DNA of 64,000 nt from Pseudomonas orientalis (GCF_001439815.1 NZ_JYLM01000005.1:310001-374000); one strand, 5' to 3'. Counted from the stretch's first letter, positions 9,309-20,212 are shown. Notes: generated by a model not told the origin, from the letters alone. Made by a program: numbers and translations.

Positions 9309-10444
9309 AGTTTTTCCGCCGCTTGTTGCAGCGTCTCCTCGCGCTTGGCAAAGCACAGGCGCACCAGGCGCTGGCCTTGGGGTGGGTTGCGGTAGAACAC
9401 CGAGATCGGAATCGACGCCACGCCGTGTTCGCGCGTCATCCATTCGGACATGGCGACATCATCCAGGTCCGGGCGGACCCGGGAATAATCCACCAGCTGA
9501 AAGTAAGTTCCCGCCGACGGCCTGAAGCTGAACCGCGACGGCGCCAGCAACTGGCAGAACAGGTCGCGCTTGGCTTGGTAGAACGCCGGCAGCGCGTCCA
9601 CATGCTGCGGGTGCCCGGCCATGAAATCGGCCAGCGCGTATTGCAACGGCGTGACGCCACAGAAACTGACGTATTGATGCACTTTGCGCAGCTCGGCGGT
9701 GAGGGCCGGCGGTGCAACCACATAGCCGGTCTTCCAGCCCGTGACGTGATACGTCTTGCCGAACGAGCTGACCACGAACGCACGCGAATACAGCTCCTCA
9801 TGGGCCAGTACGCTGACGTGGGGCACGTCATCGAACACCAGGTGTTCGTACACCTCATCGCTGAGCAGATAGATATCGCGTCCGCGAATCAGCTCGGCCA
9901 ACTGGTCCAATTCCTCACGGCTGACCAGCGCGCCACTGGGGTTGTGCGGGGTATTGAGCACAATCATGCGCGTGCGCGGCGACAGCGCGGCCTTGATGCG
10001 CTCGAAATCCAGGCTGAAATCCTGCAAGTCCAGCTGCACATGCACGCAGCGCCCGCCGGCCAGCTCTACCGAGGGCGCGTAGCTGTCGTAGCAAGGGTCG
10101 AAGATGATCACTTCGTCACCGTTGCGGATCACAGCCTGGATTGCGCAGAAAATGCCCTGGGTAGCGCCGGGCGTGATGGTAACTTCACGGTCGGCATCGA
10201 CGCTGACACCGTAGCTGCGGGCAATCTTCGCCGCCACCTGCTGGCGCAGCGCGGGCAAACCGCTCATCGGTGCGTATTGGTTATGGCCGCTGGCAACGTG
10301 TCGACCCACGGCGTCGAGCAAGTCTTGAGGGCCATTGAAGTCGGGGAAACCCTGGGACAGGTTGATTGCACCGGTTTCGGCCGCCAACTGCGACATGCGG
10401 GTAAAAATTGTCGTGCCGACGTTCGGCAGCTTGCTGGTGATCAT
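9296..10444 (-). CDS. Class I/II PLP aminotransferase, methionine aminotransferase type (YbdL-like)
   Basis: A 382-residue fold-type I aminotransferase. Motifs: LSQGFPDFNGP, LNTPHNPSG, DEVYEHLVFD, and SSFGKTYHVTGWKTGY containing the PLP lysine. The sequence matches the YbdL/kynurenine-type subgroup that uses methionine and aromatic amino acids with glutamine or keto acids. The ATG at 10444 (MITSKLPN) has AGGGG about 7 bases upstream; the longer ORF from 10525 would run into the terminator region. It overlaps the downstream omega-amidase, consistent with methionine salvage as in other bacteria where these two genes are paired. Confidence 0.9.
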   Translation of the reverse strand: MITSKLPNVGTTIFTRMSQLAAETGAINLSQGFPDFNGPQDLLDAVGRHVASGHNQYAPMSGLPALRQQVAAKIARSYGVSVDADREVTITPGATQGIFCAIQAVIRNGDEVIIFDPCYDSYAPSVELAGGRCVHVQLDLQDFSLDFERIKAALSPRTRMIVLNTPHNPSGALVSREELDQLAELIRGRDIYLLSDEVYEHLVFDDVPHVSVLAHEELYSRAFVVSSFGKTYHVTGWKTGYVVAPPALTAELRKVHQYVSFCGVTPLQYALADFMAGHPQHVDALPAFYQAKRDLFCQLLAPSRFSFRPSAGTYFQLVDYSRVRPDLDDVAMSEWMTREHGVASIPISVFYRNPPQGQRLVRLCFAKREETLQQAAEKLCVI

Positions 10445-10511
10445 GAAAGGCCCCTGCAGATGAGGCCCAAGTTTTAAGCTGCTAGCTATAAGCGGGTCAA
10501 CCGTCGCGCAC

Positions 10512-10540
10512 AAAAAAGGGCTCAAAAAGAGCCCTTTCTT
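10512..10540 (-). terminator. Intrinsic terminator after der
   Basis: Read on the minus strand: AAGAAAGGGCTC, TTTTT loop, GAGCCCTTTTTT, 32 bases after the der stop codon. It sits in the gap before the aminotransferase gene and ends the large minus-strand core block. Confidence 0.88.
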
Positions 10541-10571
10541 GCAGCGTGTAGCTTACAACGTGAAGCTGCCG

Positions 10572-12041
10572 CTATTTCTTGTCGCGGCGCTTCTTGTCGG
10601 CCTTCTTGTGGTGAGTCATCAAGCGACGCTTCTTGTTCACCTGACGGTCGGTCAGCGTGTTCTTGTTGCCTTCGTATGGGTTCTCGCCACCCTTGAACTC
10701 GATACGGATCGGCGTACCGACCAGCTTCAAGACACGGCGGTAGGTGTTTTCCAGGTAACGCACATAGGACTTGGGCACCTTCTCGATCTGGTTACCGTGG
10801 ATCACGATAATCGGCGGGTTGGCACCACCCAGGTGGGCGTAACGCAGTTTGATCCGGCGATTGTTGACCATCGGCGGCGCGTGCTCGCCCACCGCGTCTT
10901 CCAAGATCTGGGTGAGGCGGTTGGTCGGCCAGCGGGTGACCGCGGACTTGAACGAGTTCTGTACCGAGGCGTAGAGGTTGCCCACGCCGGTGCCGTGCAG
11001 CGCCGAGATGAAGTGGATATCGGCAAACTCAACGAAGAACAGGCGACGCTGCAGTTCGATCTTGACGAAATCGCGCTCGCTCGGCGTCATGCCGTCCCAC
11101 TTGTTGATCGCGATCACCAGGGCGCGACCGGCTTCCAGGGCGAAACCCAGCAGGTTCAGGTCGTGGTCCACCACGCCTTCGCGGGCGTCCATCACGAAGA
11201 TCACCACGTTGGCGTCTTTGATCGCCTGCAGGGTTTTGACCACGGAGAATTTTTCGACTTCTTCGTGGATCTTGCCGCGCTTGCGCACACCGGCGGTGTC
11301 GATCAGCGTGTACTTTTCCTCGTTACGTTCGAACGGGATATAGATGCTGTCGCGGGTGGTGCCGGGTTCGTCATAGACGATTACCCGGTCTTCACCGAGC
11401 ATGCGGTTGACCAGGGTCGACTTGCCGACGTTAGGACGGCCGATGATGGCGATCTTGATACCGTCTTTTTCGCTCGGGCCAGGAATGCGCTTGGCTTCCT
11501 CGCCTTCGGCGACGATCTCTTCCTCACCCTCTTCTTCCTCATCGTCATCCTTGGGAAAGGTGCTGAGGGCAATTTCCAGCATCTGCGTGATGCCGCGACC
11601 GTGGGCACCGGCAACCGGGATCGCGTCGCCCAGGCCCATCGGGCTGAATTCGGCGCGGGCCGCCTCAGGATCGATGTTATCGATCTTGTTCGCGACCAGA
11701 TAGGAACGCTTGTTGCGCTTGCGCAGGTGCTCGCCAATCATCTGGTCGGCAGCGGTGTAGCCCGCACGGGCATCCACCAGGAACAACACGACATCGGCTT
11801 CTTCAATGGCCAGCAGCGACTGCTCGGCCATTTTTTCGTCCATGCCATGTTCGTCACCGGAGATACCACCGGTGTCGACAATAATGTAGGAGCGCCCTTG
11901 CCACTTTGCCTCACCGTATTGGCGATCACGGGTCAGACCGGACAAGTCGCCGACGATGGCGTCACGAGTCCTGGTCAGGCGGTTGAACAAGGTGGACTTG
12001 CCGACGTTAGGTCGGCCCACCAGGGCGATTACGGGAACCAT
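10572..12041 (-). CDS. der: Ribosome biogenesis GTPase Der (EngA)
   Basis: Essential tandem GTPase for 50S subunit assembly. Two G domains are visible, each with a P-loop ([14 protein letters not shown] at the N-terminus, [14 protein letters not shown] near residue 200), DTGGI / DTAGV switch II, and NKID / NKWD base-recognition motifs, then the C-terminal KH-like domain. An acidic linker rich in Glu (about residues 160-185) separates the G domains. Start chosen at ATG 12041 (MVPVIALVG), 489 residues, with GGAG about 7 bases upstream; the GTG at 12053 would place that site inside the gene. It is the last gene of the block beginning upstream at rlmN/pilF. Confidence 0.97.
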   Translation of the reverse strand: MVPVIALVGRPNVGKSTLFNRLTRTRDAIVGDLSGLTRDRQYGEAKWQGRSYIIVDTGGISGDEHGMDEKMAEQSLLAIEEADVVLFLVDARAGYTAADQMIGEHLRKRNKRSYLVANKIDNIDPEAARAEFSPMGLGDAIPVAGAHGRGITQMLEIALSTFPKDDDEEEEGEEEIVAEGEEAKRIPGPSEKDGIKIAIIGRPNVGKSTLVNRMLGEDRVIVYDEPGTTRDSIYIPFERNEEKYTLIDTAGVRKRGKIHEEVEKFSVVKTLQAIKDANVVIFVMDAREGVVDHDLNLLGFALEAGRALVIAINKWDGMTPSERDFVKIELQRRLFFVEFADIHFISALHGTGVGNLYASVQNSFKSAVTRWPTNRLTQILEDAVGEHAPPMVNNRRIKLRYAHLGGANPPIIVIHGNQIEKVPKSYVRYLENTYRRVLKLVGTPIRIEFKGGENPYEGNKNTLTDRQVNKKRRLMTHHKKADKKRRDKK

Positions 12042-12149
12042 GCGGCTCTCCACTTCGTTATTTCAGAAAATACAAAAGCCGCTGCAGGGCAGCGGCTGGT
12101 GCTCGGGGCGGCATTTGAATGCCACATGCCCTGCTCTGGCACTACTACT

Positions 12150-12248
12150 GTAGGAGCGAGCTTGCTCGCGAAAAACCCGAGAACGACGCGTTTATCCAGA
12201 AAACCCGCGTTATCGTTGACGTCCTTCGCGAGCAAGCTCGCTCCTACA
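12150..12248. repeat. Inverted REP doublet (GTAGGAGCGAGC type)
   Basis: GTAGGAGCGAGCTTGCTCGC at the left and its reverse complement GCGAGCAAGCTCGCTCCTAC at the right, about 60 bases apart, in the bamB-der intergenic gap. This is a different REP family from those at 8.4, 25.8 and 28.5 kb. As an RNA it would form a long hairpin within the bamB-der transcript. Confidence 0.88.
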
Positions 12249-12301
12249 GAGAGCATTGAAACAGGGCCGCCTGGGGGATTACCCCAAGCATAGTCAAACC
12301 T

Positions 12302-13453
12302 TTACTTGATGGTCAGCGCTTCCAGCTTGCCGCTGTTGCCATACACATACAGCATGTTACCCACCACCAGCGGACGCGCACGCAAGCCGTCACTGTCGAT
12401 CCGCTCGCGACCTACAAAGCGACCGTCCACCTGGCTCAGCAGGTGCAGGTAGCCTTCGAAGTCACCGACCGCTACGTAGCTGGAGAAAACTTCCGGCGCC
12501 GACAGTTGGCGGCGAGCCAGGGAGTCATTGCTCCACAGCGCAGTGGTGGAACGCTCGTCGACACTTTCAACGGTGCCGGATGCCAGGCTTACGTAGACGC
12601 TGCCAAACCCTTGGGCGACACCGGCGTAGCTGGACGCATCACGCTGCCAGTTGACCCGGCCGCTCTGCAGGTCCAGTGCCGCGACACGGCCCTGATAAGT
12701 AGCGACGTAGAGGGTCTCGCCGGACAGCAACAAGCCGCCGTCGATGTCCACGACGCGATCCAGCTCGGAACGACCTTGCGGGATAGCCACACGGGTTTCC
12801 CAGGCCGGCACGCCGTTCTGGGTATTCAGGGCGACCACTTTACCGGTGGACAGCCCGGCAACGGCCAGATTGTTGGTCACAATCGGACCACTGGTACCGC
12901 GCAGGGTCAACACCGCCGGGGTGCTGTCGTACAACCAGCGCTGTTCGCCGGTGCTGGCGTCCAGACCGATCACACGGTCATCCTGGGTCTGCACCACGAC
13001 GATATCGCCGTTGGTGGCAGGCGGTGCGAGCACTTCGCTGGTCACGCGGGCGCGCCATTTCTCTTCACCGGTGCCGGAGTCCAGCGCCACGACTTCGCCT
13101 TTGAGCGTGCCGAGCATGACCATGCCGTAACCCACGCCAACGGCGCCGGAGACAGGCAATTCAAGGTCTTTCTTCCACTTAACGTCGCCGGTCATGCGAT
13201 CCAGGGAAGTCACGATGCCGGTGACGTCAGCGGCCACAATGTTGTCACCGTCGATTGCCGGTACCAGCATGTTGTAGGTTTCGCCCTGACCGTCACCGAT
13301 GGAGCGGCTCCACTGCTTTTGCAGGACCACTTCTTCCTTGAAGCTGGTCAGCTCCGCAGGCGGCAGTTCTTTTTTACTGTTGCTGCTGCAACCCGCGGCC
13401 AGAACGGCCAGAGCCAGCAATGCTGCATGTTTCCAACGGATCACGTCACGCAT
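12302..13453 (-). CDS. bamB: Outer membrane protein assembly factor BamB
   Basis: Lipoprotein of the BAM complex that inserts beta-barrels into the outer membrane. It has an N-terminal lipoprotein signal (ALLALAVLAAGCSS; lipobox LAAGC, cysteine about 20) and PQQ-like beta-propeller repeats throughout (recurring GxVxALDxxTGxxxW). The 383-residue length fits the family. The ATG at 13453 (MRDVIRWK) overlaps the yfgM stop by 8 bp; the ORF extension upstream lies inside yfgM and was rejected. Position between yfgM and der is the conserved gammaproteobacterial order. Confidence 0.96.
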   Translation of the reverse strand: MRDVIRWKHAALLALAVLAAGCSSNSKKELPPAELTSFKEEVVLQKQWSRSIGDGQGETYNMLVPAIDGDNIVAADVTGIVTSLDRMTGDVKWKKDLELPVSGAVGVGYGMVMLGTLKGEVVALDSGTGEEKWRARVTSEVLAPPATNGDIVVVQTQDDRVIGLDASTGEQRWLYDSTPAVLTLRGTSGPIVTNNLAVAGLSTGKVVALNTQNGVPAWETRVAIPQGRSELDRVVDIDGGLLLSGETLYVATYQGRVAALDLQSGRVNWQRDASSYAGVAQGFGSVYVSLASGTVESVDERSTTALWSNDSLARRQLSAPEVFSSYVAVGDFEGYLHLLSQVDGRFVGRERIDSDGLRARPLVVGNMLYVYGNSGKLEALTIK

Positions 13454-14087
13454 CCCCTTTGGCCAGGTCGTCCAGCTTGATTTGTAAGCCACCGACCGCC
13501 GCTTCATCAGACAGCGCCGCCTTGGCTTTTTGGTACGCAGCATTGGCTTCGTCGGTACGACCCAATTGGACCAAGAGGTCGCCCTTGAGCTCTTCGCGAG
13601 TGGCTACAAATGCCTTGTCAGCATCGCCGTCGAGCAGTTTGAGTGCTTCGTCGGCCTTGTTCTGTGCCGCCAATACCTGTGCCAGGCGTTGACGTGCGAT
13701 TTCACCCAGGGTCGGGTTGGTCGGCTTGTCGGCGATGGCCTTCAGCTCTGCGGCGGCGTCGTCCAGCTTGCCGGTGTCGACCGCGACTTTCGCGACGAAC
13801 AGGCTACCGTACTGGGCGTAGGTCGTACCGCCAAATTCATTCTTCAGCTTGCCGGCCAGGTCTGCCACGCGGGCAGGGTCCGGCTTGCCGTCCGGCGTCA
13901 GGGTAGTTTCCAGCAATTGCTGATAAACGATCGAGGCGCCCTGGGACTGGTTGGCCTGATACTTGGTCCAGGCTTGCCAGCCGAACACCACCACTAAAGC
14001 CAGCAGACCGCCAGTCACCAGGGGCTTGCCGTTACGCTGCCACCAGTCCTTGAACTCGGCCAGTTGCTCATCATCAGTACTCGACAC
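13446..14087 (-). CDS. yfgM: YfgM-type ancillary SecYEG translocon subunit (TPR membrane protein)
   Basis: A 213-residue inner-membrane protein with one N-terminal transmembrane helix (about 24-41, PLVTGGLLALVVVFGWQAW) and a periplasmic TPR-like domain (TPR_21 family). In E. coli YfgM works with PpiD next to the Sec translocon in periplasmic chaperone traffic. It begins with GTG at 14087, preceded by AAGGAG at 7-base spacing. It sits between hisS and bamB in the conserved order and overlaps bamB. Confidence 0.92.
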   Translation of the reverse strand: MSSTDDEQLAEFKDWWQRNGKPLVTGGLLALVVVFGWQAWTKYQANQSQGASIVYQQLLETTLTPDGKPDPARVADLAGKLKNEFGGTTYAQYGSLFVAKVAVDTGKLDDAAAELKAIADKPTNPTLGEIARQRLAQVLAAQNKADEALKLLDGDADKAFVATREELKGDLLVQLGRTDEANAAYQKAKAALSDEAAVGGLQIKLDDLAKGDA

Positions 14088-14128
14088 CCCAATACTCCTT
14101 AATCGCTAAATTCGGCTGTTCGACAGCT

Positions 14129-15418
14129 TCAACCCTGCACGACGCAGGTGGCCAGGTGCGCAGCGAGCGCATCAAAGGCAATGTTTTGTTGTTCGCCCTG
14201 GCCACGCAGGGGTTTGAAACCTATCACTTGCTGGGCCAACTCGTCATCGCCGAGGATCAGCGCATACAGCGCGCCGCTCTTGTCAGCCTTCTTGAACTGA
14301 CTCTTGAAGCTGCCCGCGCCGGCATTGACTTGCAGACGCAGGTTCGGCAGCTGGTCACGCACCTTTTCGCTCAGGGCCAAGGCAGCCAGTTCGGCGGCCT
14401 CGCCAAAAGCGCAAAGATACACGTCCACCTGGCGGGAAATCTCTTCCGGCACCTGCTCAAGGGTTTCCAGCAGCAGGATCAGCCGCTCGATGCCCATGGC
14501 GAAACCTACGCCGGTGGTCGGCTTGCCACCCATTTGCTCGACCAGGCCGTCGTAACGACCACCGGCACACACGGTGCCCTGGGCGCCGAGTTTGTCGGTG
14601 ACCCATTCGAACACGGTCTTGCTGTAGTAATCGAGGCCGCGCACCAGCTTTGGATTGATGACGTAAGGAATACCGGCCGCATCCAGGCGAGTTTTGAGGC
14701 CCTCGAAGTGCGTACGGGATTCTTCGTCCAGGTAGTCGGCCATTTTCGGCGCGTTGACCAGTACGGCCTGGGTATCAGCGTTCTTGGTATCAAGTACGCG
14801 CAACGGGTTGGTCTTCAGGCGGCGCTGGCTGTCTTCGTCCAGTTTGTCCAGGTGGGCAGACAGGTACTCGACCAGGGCTTCGCGATAGCGTCCGCGGGAC
14901 TCACTGGTGCCCAGGCTGTTGAGTTCGAGCTTGACCGCGTCGCGGATGCCCAACTCGCCCCACAGGCGCCAGGTCAGGACGATCAGCTCGGCATCAATGT
15001 CCGGACCGTCCAGGTTGAAGACTTCGCAACCGATCTGGTGGAACTGGCGATAACGGCCTTTCTGCGGACGCTCGTGGCGGAACATCGGGCCGATGTACCA
15101 GAGCTTCTGGGTCTGGCCGCCACCGGTGATGCCATGCTCCAGCACAGCGCGAACGCAGGCGGCGGTACCTTCCGGACGCAAGGTCAGGGAGTCGCCGTTA
15201 CGGTCTTCGAAGGTGTACATCTCTTTTTCGACGATGTCGGTCACTTCACCGATGGAGCGCTTGAACAGCTCGGTGAATTCGACGATCGGCATGCGGATCT
15301 GCTTGTAACCGTAGTTATCCAGCAGGCGCGCGACCGTGCTCTCGAAATAGCGCCACAGTGGCGTCTGCTCCGGGAGGATGTCGTTCATGCCACGAATGGC
15401 TTGCAGAGACTTGCTCAC
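14129..15418 (-). CDS. hisS: Histidyl-tRNA synthetase
   Basis: Class II aminoacyl-tRNA synthetase that charges tRNA-His. The 429-residue length is typical. Motif 2 ([22 protein letters not shown]), the histidine motifs ([15 protein letters not shown] and [16 protein letters not shown]) and motif 3 ([11 protein letters not shown]) are all present, followed by the anticodon-binding domain. The start codon is GTG at 15418 with AAGGAT just upstream. It is flanked by ispG and yfgM in an operon with short gaps. Confidence 0.98.
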   Translation of the reverse strand: MSKSLQAIRGMNDILPEQTPLWRYFESTVARLLDNYGYKQIRMPIVEFTELFKRSIGEVTDIVEKEMYTFEDRNGDSLTLRPEGTAACVRAVLEHGITGGGQTQKLWYIGPMFRHERPQKGRYRQFHQIGCEVFNLDGPDIDAELIVLTWRLWGELGIRDAVKLELNSLGTSESRGRYREALVEYLSAHLDKLDEDSQRRLKTNPLRVLDTKNADTQAVLVNAPKMADYLDEESRTHFEGLKTRLDAAGIPYVINPKLVRGLDYYSKTVFEWVTDKLGAQGTVCAGGRYDGLVEQMGGKPTTGVGFAMGIERLILLLETLEQVPEEISRQVDVYLCAFGEAAELAALALSEKVRDQLPNLRLQVNAGAGSFKSQFKKADKSGALYALILGDDELAQQVIGFKPLRGQGEQQNIAFDALAAHLATCVVQG

Positions 15419-15440
15419 ATCAAATCCTTAAAATTCGTTC

Positions 15441-16550
15441 TTAGCCGCGCGCGATCAGCGCTGCGTCAGCCGCGACCTTTTCGGCCGCTTTCTGACGGAT
15501 CAGTTTTTCGAGCTGATCCACCAGATTGTCATTCGTTAACTTCTGCGCCGGCTTGCCGTCGATGTAAATCAGGTTCGGTGTACCGCCGGTCAAGCCCACA
15601 TGCGCCTCCTTGGCCTCGCCCGGTCCGTTGACCACGCAACCGATCACCGCGACATCCAGCGGCACCAGCAGGTCTTCGAGACGCAACTCCAGGTCGTTCA
15701 TGGTCTTGACCACGTCGAAGTTCTGCCGCGAGCAGCTCGGGCAGGCAATGAAGTTGATGCCACGGGAACGCAAACGCAGGGATTTGAGAATGTCGTAGCC
15801 GACCTTCACTTCCTCTACGGGGTCTGCCGCCAGGGAGATGCGGATGGTATCGCCAATCCCTTCGGCGAGCAGCATACCGAGACCCACCGCAGATTTCACT
15901 GTGCCTGAGCGTAAACCGCCGGCTTCCGTGATACCCAGGTGCAGCGGCTGCACGATTTCCTTGGCCAGCAGGCGGTAGGCTTCTACGGCCATGAACACGT
16001 CGGAAGCCTTTACGCTGACCTTGAAGTCCTGGAAATTCAGGCGTTCCAGGTGCTCGACGTGGCGCAATGCCGACTCGACCAGCGCCGCAGGGGTAGGCTC
16101 GCCGTATTTCTTTTGCAGGTCTTTTTCCAGCGAACCGGCGTTAACCCCGATGCGGATGGGAATACCGCGATCACGGGCCGCATCGACCACGGCGCGAACA
16201 CGATCTTCGCGACCGATGTTGCCCGGGTTGATGCGCAGGCAGTCCACACCCAGCTCGGCCACGCGCAGCGCAATCTTGTAGTCGAAGTGGATGTCGGCAA
16301 CCAGCGGCACCTTGACCAATTGCTTGATACGGCCAAACGCTTCGGCAGCGTCCATGTCCGGTACGGAAACCCGCACGATGTCCACGCCGGCCGCTTCCAG
16401 ACGATTGATCTGGGCGACGGTGGCGGCCACATCATTGGTGTCGCTGTTGGTCATGCTCTGCACCGCGATGGGGGCATCGCCGCCCACCGGCACCGAGCCG
16501 ACCCAGATCTTGCGCGATACGCGACGTTTGATTGGAGATTCGCCGTGCAT
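15441..16550 (-). CDS. ispG: 4-hydroxy-3-methylbut-2-en-1-yl diphosphate synthase (flavodoxin)
   Basis: The MEP-pathway enzyme converting methylerythritol cyclodiphosphate to HMBPP, using a [4Fe-4S] cluster. It is 369 residues; visible motifs are [17 protein letters not shown] at the N-terminus, RINPGNIG, and the cluster cysteines in [13 protein letters not shown] and [12 protein letters not shown]. It starts 2 bp after rodZ ends, so it is almost certainly co-translated in the rodZ-ispG-hisS chain. It is a client of the iron-sulfur system encoded a few kb away. Confidence 0.98.
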   Translation of the reverse strand: MHGESPIKRRVSRKIWVGSVPVGGDAPIAVQSMTNSDTNDVAATVAQINRLEAAGVDIVRVSVPDMDAAEAFGRIKQLVKVPLVADIHFDYKIALRVAELGVDCLRINPGNIGREDRVRAVVDAARDRGIPIRIGVNAGSLEKDLQKKYGEPTPAALVESALRHVEHLERLNFQDFKVSVKASDVFMAVEAYRLLAKEIVQPLHLGITEAGGLRSGTVKSAVGLGMLLAEGIGDTIRISLAADPVEEVKVGYDILKSLRLRSRGINFIACPSCSRQNFDVVKTMNDLELRLEDLLVPLDVAVIGCVVNGPGEAKEAHVGLTGGTPNLIYIDGKPAQKLTNDNLVDQLEKLIRQKAAEKVAADAALIARG

Positions 16551-16552
16551 GA

Positions 16553-17536
16553 CTATTGTCCCAACTTGAGGCGAGCTGTCTCGCCACTGGTGAACGGCGC
16601 CACGTCCACAGGCTGGCCGTTGTAGGCCACTTGCGCGCCACGGGCATAGCCCAGACGCAGCGTCAAAGGAGGCTTGCCGCCCTGCTCAAGCGTATCTCCC
16701 TTACGCTTCAGACCGCTGAACAGCACTTTGCCGTTACCGTCGGTGACTTGCGTCCAGCAGTCAGCGACGAAGGTGATCTGTACGCGTCCGTCACCAGCGA
16801 TCAACGCAGGGGTGGTCGGCGGCGAAATGGCTGGCGCAGCCGGTGCTGCAGGCGCTGGAGCCGGGACAGCCGCTGCGGGAGCCTGGGCCACGGGCGCTGC
16901 TGGAGCGGGCACGGGCACGGGCACGGTCGCAGTCGCTGCAGGTGCGCTGCCGGCTTGCGGAGCCGGTTGTTCAGCGGTGGCAGGCGCCTCTGGTGCGGCT
17001 TGCCCTTCGACAACGGCCTGGTCTTCCGGCTCATCGAGCGGATGAATCTGCGTGGTGCCGTCGGCGCTCTCGACTTCGACGTGCTCCAGGGCGTTGCTGG
17101 TCAGGTCTTTATTGCGTTGGGAAGTCTGGTCCTGCCACCAGACGAAGCCACCGCCGATCACGGCAATCAACAGCAACAGGCTGACAATACGCAAGATCGT
17201 GTGGGACACCCGGGTCGGCTCTTCAATACGCCCGAGGCCATGTACATTACTGCCCTGGGAGTCAGTGCCGGTGTATTGGTCGAATTGCTGCACCAGTACG
17301 GTCTGGTCGATCCCCAGCAACTTGGCATAAGCACGGATATAGCCGCGGGCAAACGTGTGCCCAGGCAGCTTGTCGAACGCGCCAGCTTCCAGGTTGGCCA
17401 GGGAGGTAGTGGTCAAATTGAGCTTGAGAGCCACTTGCGCCAGCGACCAGCCATTGCTTTCGCGGGCCTCACGCAAGGTCTCGCCTGGGTTGACGCGATT
17501 AGCTGCTACAACTTCCGGGTGCGCGGCTTTCATCAT
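16553..17536 (-). CDS. rodZ: Cytoskeleton protein RodZ
   Basis: Membrane protein linking MreB to the cell-wall elongation machinery. Domain order: N-terminal HTH_25 (about 15-80, [20 protein letters not shown]), one transmembrane helix (about 113-132, [20 protein letters not shown]), a long Ala/Pro/Val-rich periplasmic linker (about 165-245), and a C-terminal DUF4115 domain (about 250-325). The low-complexity linker is a likely source of length variation between strains. The start overlaps the pilF stop (ATGA) and the gene is followed after 2 bp by ispG. Confidence 0.95.
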   Translation of the reverse strand: MMKAAHPEVVAANRVNPGETLREARESNGWSLAQVALKLNLTTTSLANLEAGAFDKLPGHTFARGYIRAYAKLLGIDQTVLVQQFDQYTGTDSQGSNVHGLGRIEEPTRVSHTILRIVSLLLLIAVIGGGFVWWQDQTSQRNKDLTSNALEHVEVESADGTTQIHPLDEPEDQAVVEGQAAPEAPATAEQPAPQAGSAPAATATVPVPVPAPAAPVAQAPAAAVPAPAPAAPAAPAISPPTTPALIAGDGRVQITFVADCWTQVTDGNGKVLFSGLKRKGDTLEQGGKPPLTLRLGYARGAQVAYNGQPVDVAPFTSGETARLKLGQ

Positions 17537-18291
17537 TGCTCCGACAGGTATTGCTGATATTCCGGTGTACCGGGATAGAGTCGTTCGAGTTGCTGGCCAA
17601 AACGTGCGGCCGTGTCGCGTTCTTCATGAACGGTCGCCAGGCGCACACCGAGCAACAGACTACGTGCATTGTGCCCGCTGAGCAGGCTGAAACGCTCGTA
17701 ATAGTCGCGTGCCGGCACATAATGCCTGTCTTCGTAAGACAACTCAGCCATTTCAAGCAAAGCGCGTGGCTGGCGAGCGTTCAAGTGCAGGGCTTTTTCC
17801 AATTGCTGGCGCGCAAGTTCGCGCTGGCCCAGGTGTATCGACGTCACCCCGAGGTTCTCGAAGATGCGCGAACGCTCGGGATAAAGGGTATCGGTGCTGG
17901 CCTGCCGAAAATAAGCGGCGGCCTGTTCGTAACGTTTCTGCTCGAACAGGAAACTGCCGTAGTTGTTCAACAACCGAGCATCCCCAGGACGGGAAGCCAG
18001 TGCACTGGTGAAATACCGATCAGCCAGCTCGGGCTCGGCCTGAGCCTGGAAGACCAGCGCCAGCGCGGCGTTGGCATCCGCATCGTCGGCATCCAGCTCA
18101 AGGGCCTTCTTCAGTGGCACCTTGGCCTGCTCGCTCATGCCTTGTTGCAGATAGCCCAGCCCCAGTTGCACATACGCCACTCGCGCCGCTTCACGACCCT
18201 TGTCGGTTTGCAAAGGGCTATCGTGGCCCGATGAAACACAACCGGCCGCGAGACCGGTAACAAGCAAAAGCAGCGCAAGGCGCAAGGGCAT
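17533..18291 (-). CDS. pilF: Type IV pilus biogenesis/stability lipoprotein PilF (PilW)
   Basis: A 252-residue outer-membrane lipoprotein (pilotin) needed for PilQ secretin assembly. It has a lipoprotein signal (LLLLVTGLAAGCVSS; lipobox LAAGC) followed by about six TPR units (e.g. AYVQLGLGYLQQGMSEQAKVPLKKAL and LLNNYGSFLFEQKRYEQAAAYF). It lies in the conserved rlmN-pilF-rodZ-ispG order, 12 bp after rlmN, and overlaps the rodZ start by 4 bp. Confidence 0.95.
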   Translation of the reverse strand: MPLRLALLLLVTGLAAGCVSSGHDSPLQTDKGREAARVAYVQLGLGYLQQGMSEQAKVPLKKALELDADDADANAALALVFQAQAEPELADRYFTSALASRPGDARLLNNYGSFLFEQKRYEQAAAYFRQASTDTLYPERSRIFENLGVTSIHLGQRELARQQLEKALHLNARQPRALLEMAELSYEDRHYVPARDYYERFSLLSGHNARSLLLGVRLATVHEERDTAARFGQQLERLYPGTPEYQQYLSEQ

Positions 18292-18303
18292 AAAGGTCCT
18301 CTC

Positions 18304-19452
18304 TCAGATTCGATTTACAGCAATCAGCGGCAAATCGTCGGCGGCGTTCAGCTCGCGCCCGGCGATGTAACGCTCGCTGCGGCGGGTGCGGTCCATCACC
18401 TGCCCTACCAATTGGCCACAGGCGGCGTCGATGTCTTCACCACGTGTGGTGCGCACGGTGACGTTGTAGCCGGCCTGGTGCAGTTGATCCTGGAAACGGC
18501 GAATGGCGTTGTTGCTCGGCCGCTCGTAGCCAGAATGCGGAAACGGGTTGAACGGAATCAGGTTGATCTTGCACGGGGTGTTCTTGAGCAACTCGATCAT
18601 CTCGACCGCGTGCTCGACCTTGTCGTTGACGTCCTTGAGCATGGTGTACTCAATGGTCAGGACACGCTTCTCGCCCAAGGTCGCCATATAACGCTGGCAG
18701 GACTCGAGCAGCATCTTAAGCGGATACTTCTTGTTGATCGGCACCAATTGGTTACGCAATGCGTCATTCGGTGCGTGCAGCGACAAGGCCAGGGAGACGT
18801 CGATGTGCTTGGCCAGCTCATCGATCATCGGTACCACGCCGGAGGTCGACAGGGTGACACGGCGCTTGGAAATGCCGTAGCCCAGGTCGTCCATCATCAG
18901 GTGCATGGCCGCAATGACGTTGTCGAAGTTCAGCAGCGGCTCACCCATGCCCATCATCACCACGTTGGTGATGGCACGGTCGACGGTTGCCGGGACGCTG
19001 CCAAAGGATTTGTTGGCAATCCACACCTGGCCGATCACTTCGGCGGCGGTGAGGTTGCTATTGAAGCCTTGCTTGCCGGTGGAGCAGAAACTGCAGTCCA
19101 GGGCACAGCCTGCCTGGGACGAAACGCACAAGGTGCCGCGCTTGCCCTGGGGAATGTAGACGGTCTCGACGCAGCTGCCGGACGCCACGCGCACCACCCA
19201 TTTGCGGGTGCCGTCGGTGGAGATGTCCTCGCTGACCACTTCGGGACCACGAACCTCGGCAATGGCCTTGAGCTTGTCGCGCAGGGCCTTGCTGACGTTC
19301 GTCATGGCGTCGAAATCGTCGACGCCAAAGTGGTGAATCCATTTCATTACCTGACCGGCACGGAAACGCTTCTCCCCGATTGAGTCGAAGAATTTCTCCA
19401 TTTCCGGCTGAGTCAGCCCCAGCAGGTTGGTTTTTACAGTCGATGTCGTCAT
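18304..19452 (-). CDS. rlmN: Dual-specificity 23S rRNA/tRNA adenine-C2 methyltransferase
   Basis: Radical-SAM enzyme methylating A2503 of 23S rRNA and A37 of some tRNAs. The cluster motif [15 protein letters not shown] (CxxxCxxC) is present, as are [13 protein letters not shown] and the C-terminal [11 protein letters not shown] containing the catalytic cysteine. The length (382) is normal. It is the first gene of the pilF-rodZ-ispG chain and is separated from ndk by about 30 bp. Confidence 0.97.
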   Translation of the reverse strand: MTTSTVKTNLLGLTQPEMEKFFDSIGEKRFRAGQVMKWIHHFGVDDFDAMTNVSKALRDKLKAIAEVRGPEVVSEDISTDGTRKWVVRVASGSCVETVYIPQGKRGTLCVSSQAGCALDCSFCSTGKQGFNSNLTAAEVIGQVWIANKSFGSVPATVDRAITNVVMMGMGEPLLNFDNVIAAMHLMMDDLGYGISKRRVTLSTSGVVPMIDELAKHIDVSLALSLHAPNDALRNQLVPINKKYPLKMLLESCQRYMATLGEKRVLTIEYTMLKDVNDKVEHAVEMIELLKNTPCKINLIPFNPFPHSGYERPSNNAIRRFQDQLHQAGYNVTVRTTRGEDIDAACGQLVGQVMDRTRRSERYIAGRELNAADDLPLIAVNRI

Positions 19453-19481
19453 GGATTCACCCTCACTCTTTAAGCCGATGC

Positions 19482-19907
19482 TTAGCGAGCGGTTACTTCA
19501 GTAGCAGCGAAAAAGTACGAGATTTCGCGGGCAGCAGCGGCTTCGGAGTCCGAACCGTGTACAGCGTTGGCGTCGATGGACTCGGCGAAGTCAGCACGGA
19601 TGGTGCCGGCAGCCGCTTCTTTAGGGTTGGTAGCACCCATCAGTTCGCGGTTCAGCGCGATAGCGTTCTCGCCTTCCAGCACCTGAACAACAACAGGACC
19701 GGAGATCATGAAGGCAACCAGGTCGCCGAAGAAACCACGAGCGCTGTGCTCAGCGTAGAAGCCTTCAGCTTCGGCTTTGGACAGTTGCTTGAGTTTCGAA
19801 GCTACAACCTTCAGGCCGGCTTTTTCGAAACGAGTGGTGATCTCGCCGATGACGTTTTTTGCAACAGCGTCAGGCTTGATGATGGAGAAAGTACGTTGAA
19901 CAGCCAT
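19482..19907 (-). CDS. ndk: Nucleoside diphosphate kinase
   Basis: Transfers the gamma-phosphate between nucleoside triphosphates and diphosphates through a phospho-histidine. The 141-residue protein has the N-terminal [12 protein letters not shown] and the active-site NAVHGSDS histidine. It lies between the isc cluster and rlmN, a common Pseudomonas arrangement. Confidence 0.98.
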   Translation of the reverse strand: MAVQRTFSIIKPDAVAKNVIGEITTRFEKAGLKVVASKLKQLSKAEAEGFYAEHSARGFFGDLVAFMISGPVVVQVLEGENAIALNRELMGATNPKEAAAGTIRADFAESIDANAVHGSDSEAAAAREISYFFAATEVTAR

Positions 19908-19997
19908 GGTGTAACTCCAGAAACGGTAATTTACGAAAAATTAAACCCGCGAATTATACGCGGGTTATCAGGTATTGCCTAACTGCGTAAAGGCGGC

Positions 19998-20198
19998 TCA
20001 GTCTGCTTCTTCGATCCACAGGCCCTGAATCGCCTCCAGAACCTTCTCGCCACCCCGGTCAGGAATGTCGTCGAAGTCCGGCAGCTCCATGACGAGGTTG
20101 CGCAGCTTGACGAAGTTCACCGTAAGAGGATTGACCTCAGGATGAGCCTCTGCAAGTTGTATAGCGATTTCTTGTACATCAACCCATTTCAGGCTCAT
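19998..20198 (-). CDS. iscX: Fe-S cluster assembly protein IscX
   Basis: A small acidic protein (66 residues) that binds IscS and iron and modulates cluster assembly. The sequence LKWVDVQEIAIQLAE... DFDDIPDRGGEKVLEAIQ is characteristic. I chose ATG 20198 (MSLKWVD), preceded by AAGGAA, which gives the E. coli length; the ORF extension to 20216 would overlap fdx. Last gene of the isc operon. Confidence 0.95.
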   Translation of the reverse strand: MSLKWVDVQEIAIQLAEAHPEVNPLTVNFVKLRNLVMELPDFDDIPDRGGEKVLEAIQGLWIEEAD

Positions 20199-20212
20199 GA
20201 CAGTTCCTTGAA

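Noticed and set aside
10539..12293. 584-codon plus-strand ORF opposite der
   Set aside because: Antisense shadow; low-complexity His/Val/Asp/Gln composition and it runs through the REP doublet.
14156..15631. 491-codon plus-strand ORF opposite hisS and the end of ispG
   Set aside because: Antisense shadow crossing two real genes and their operon gap.
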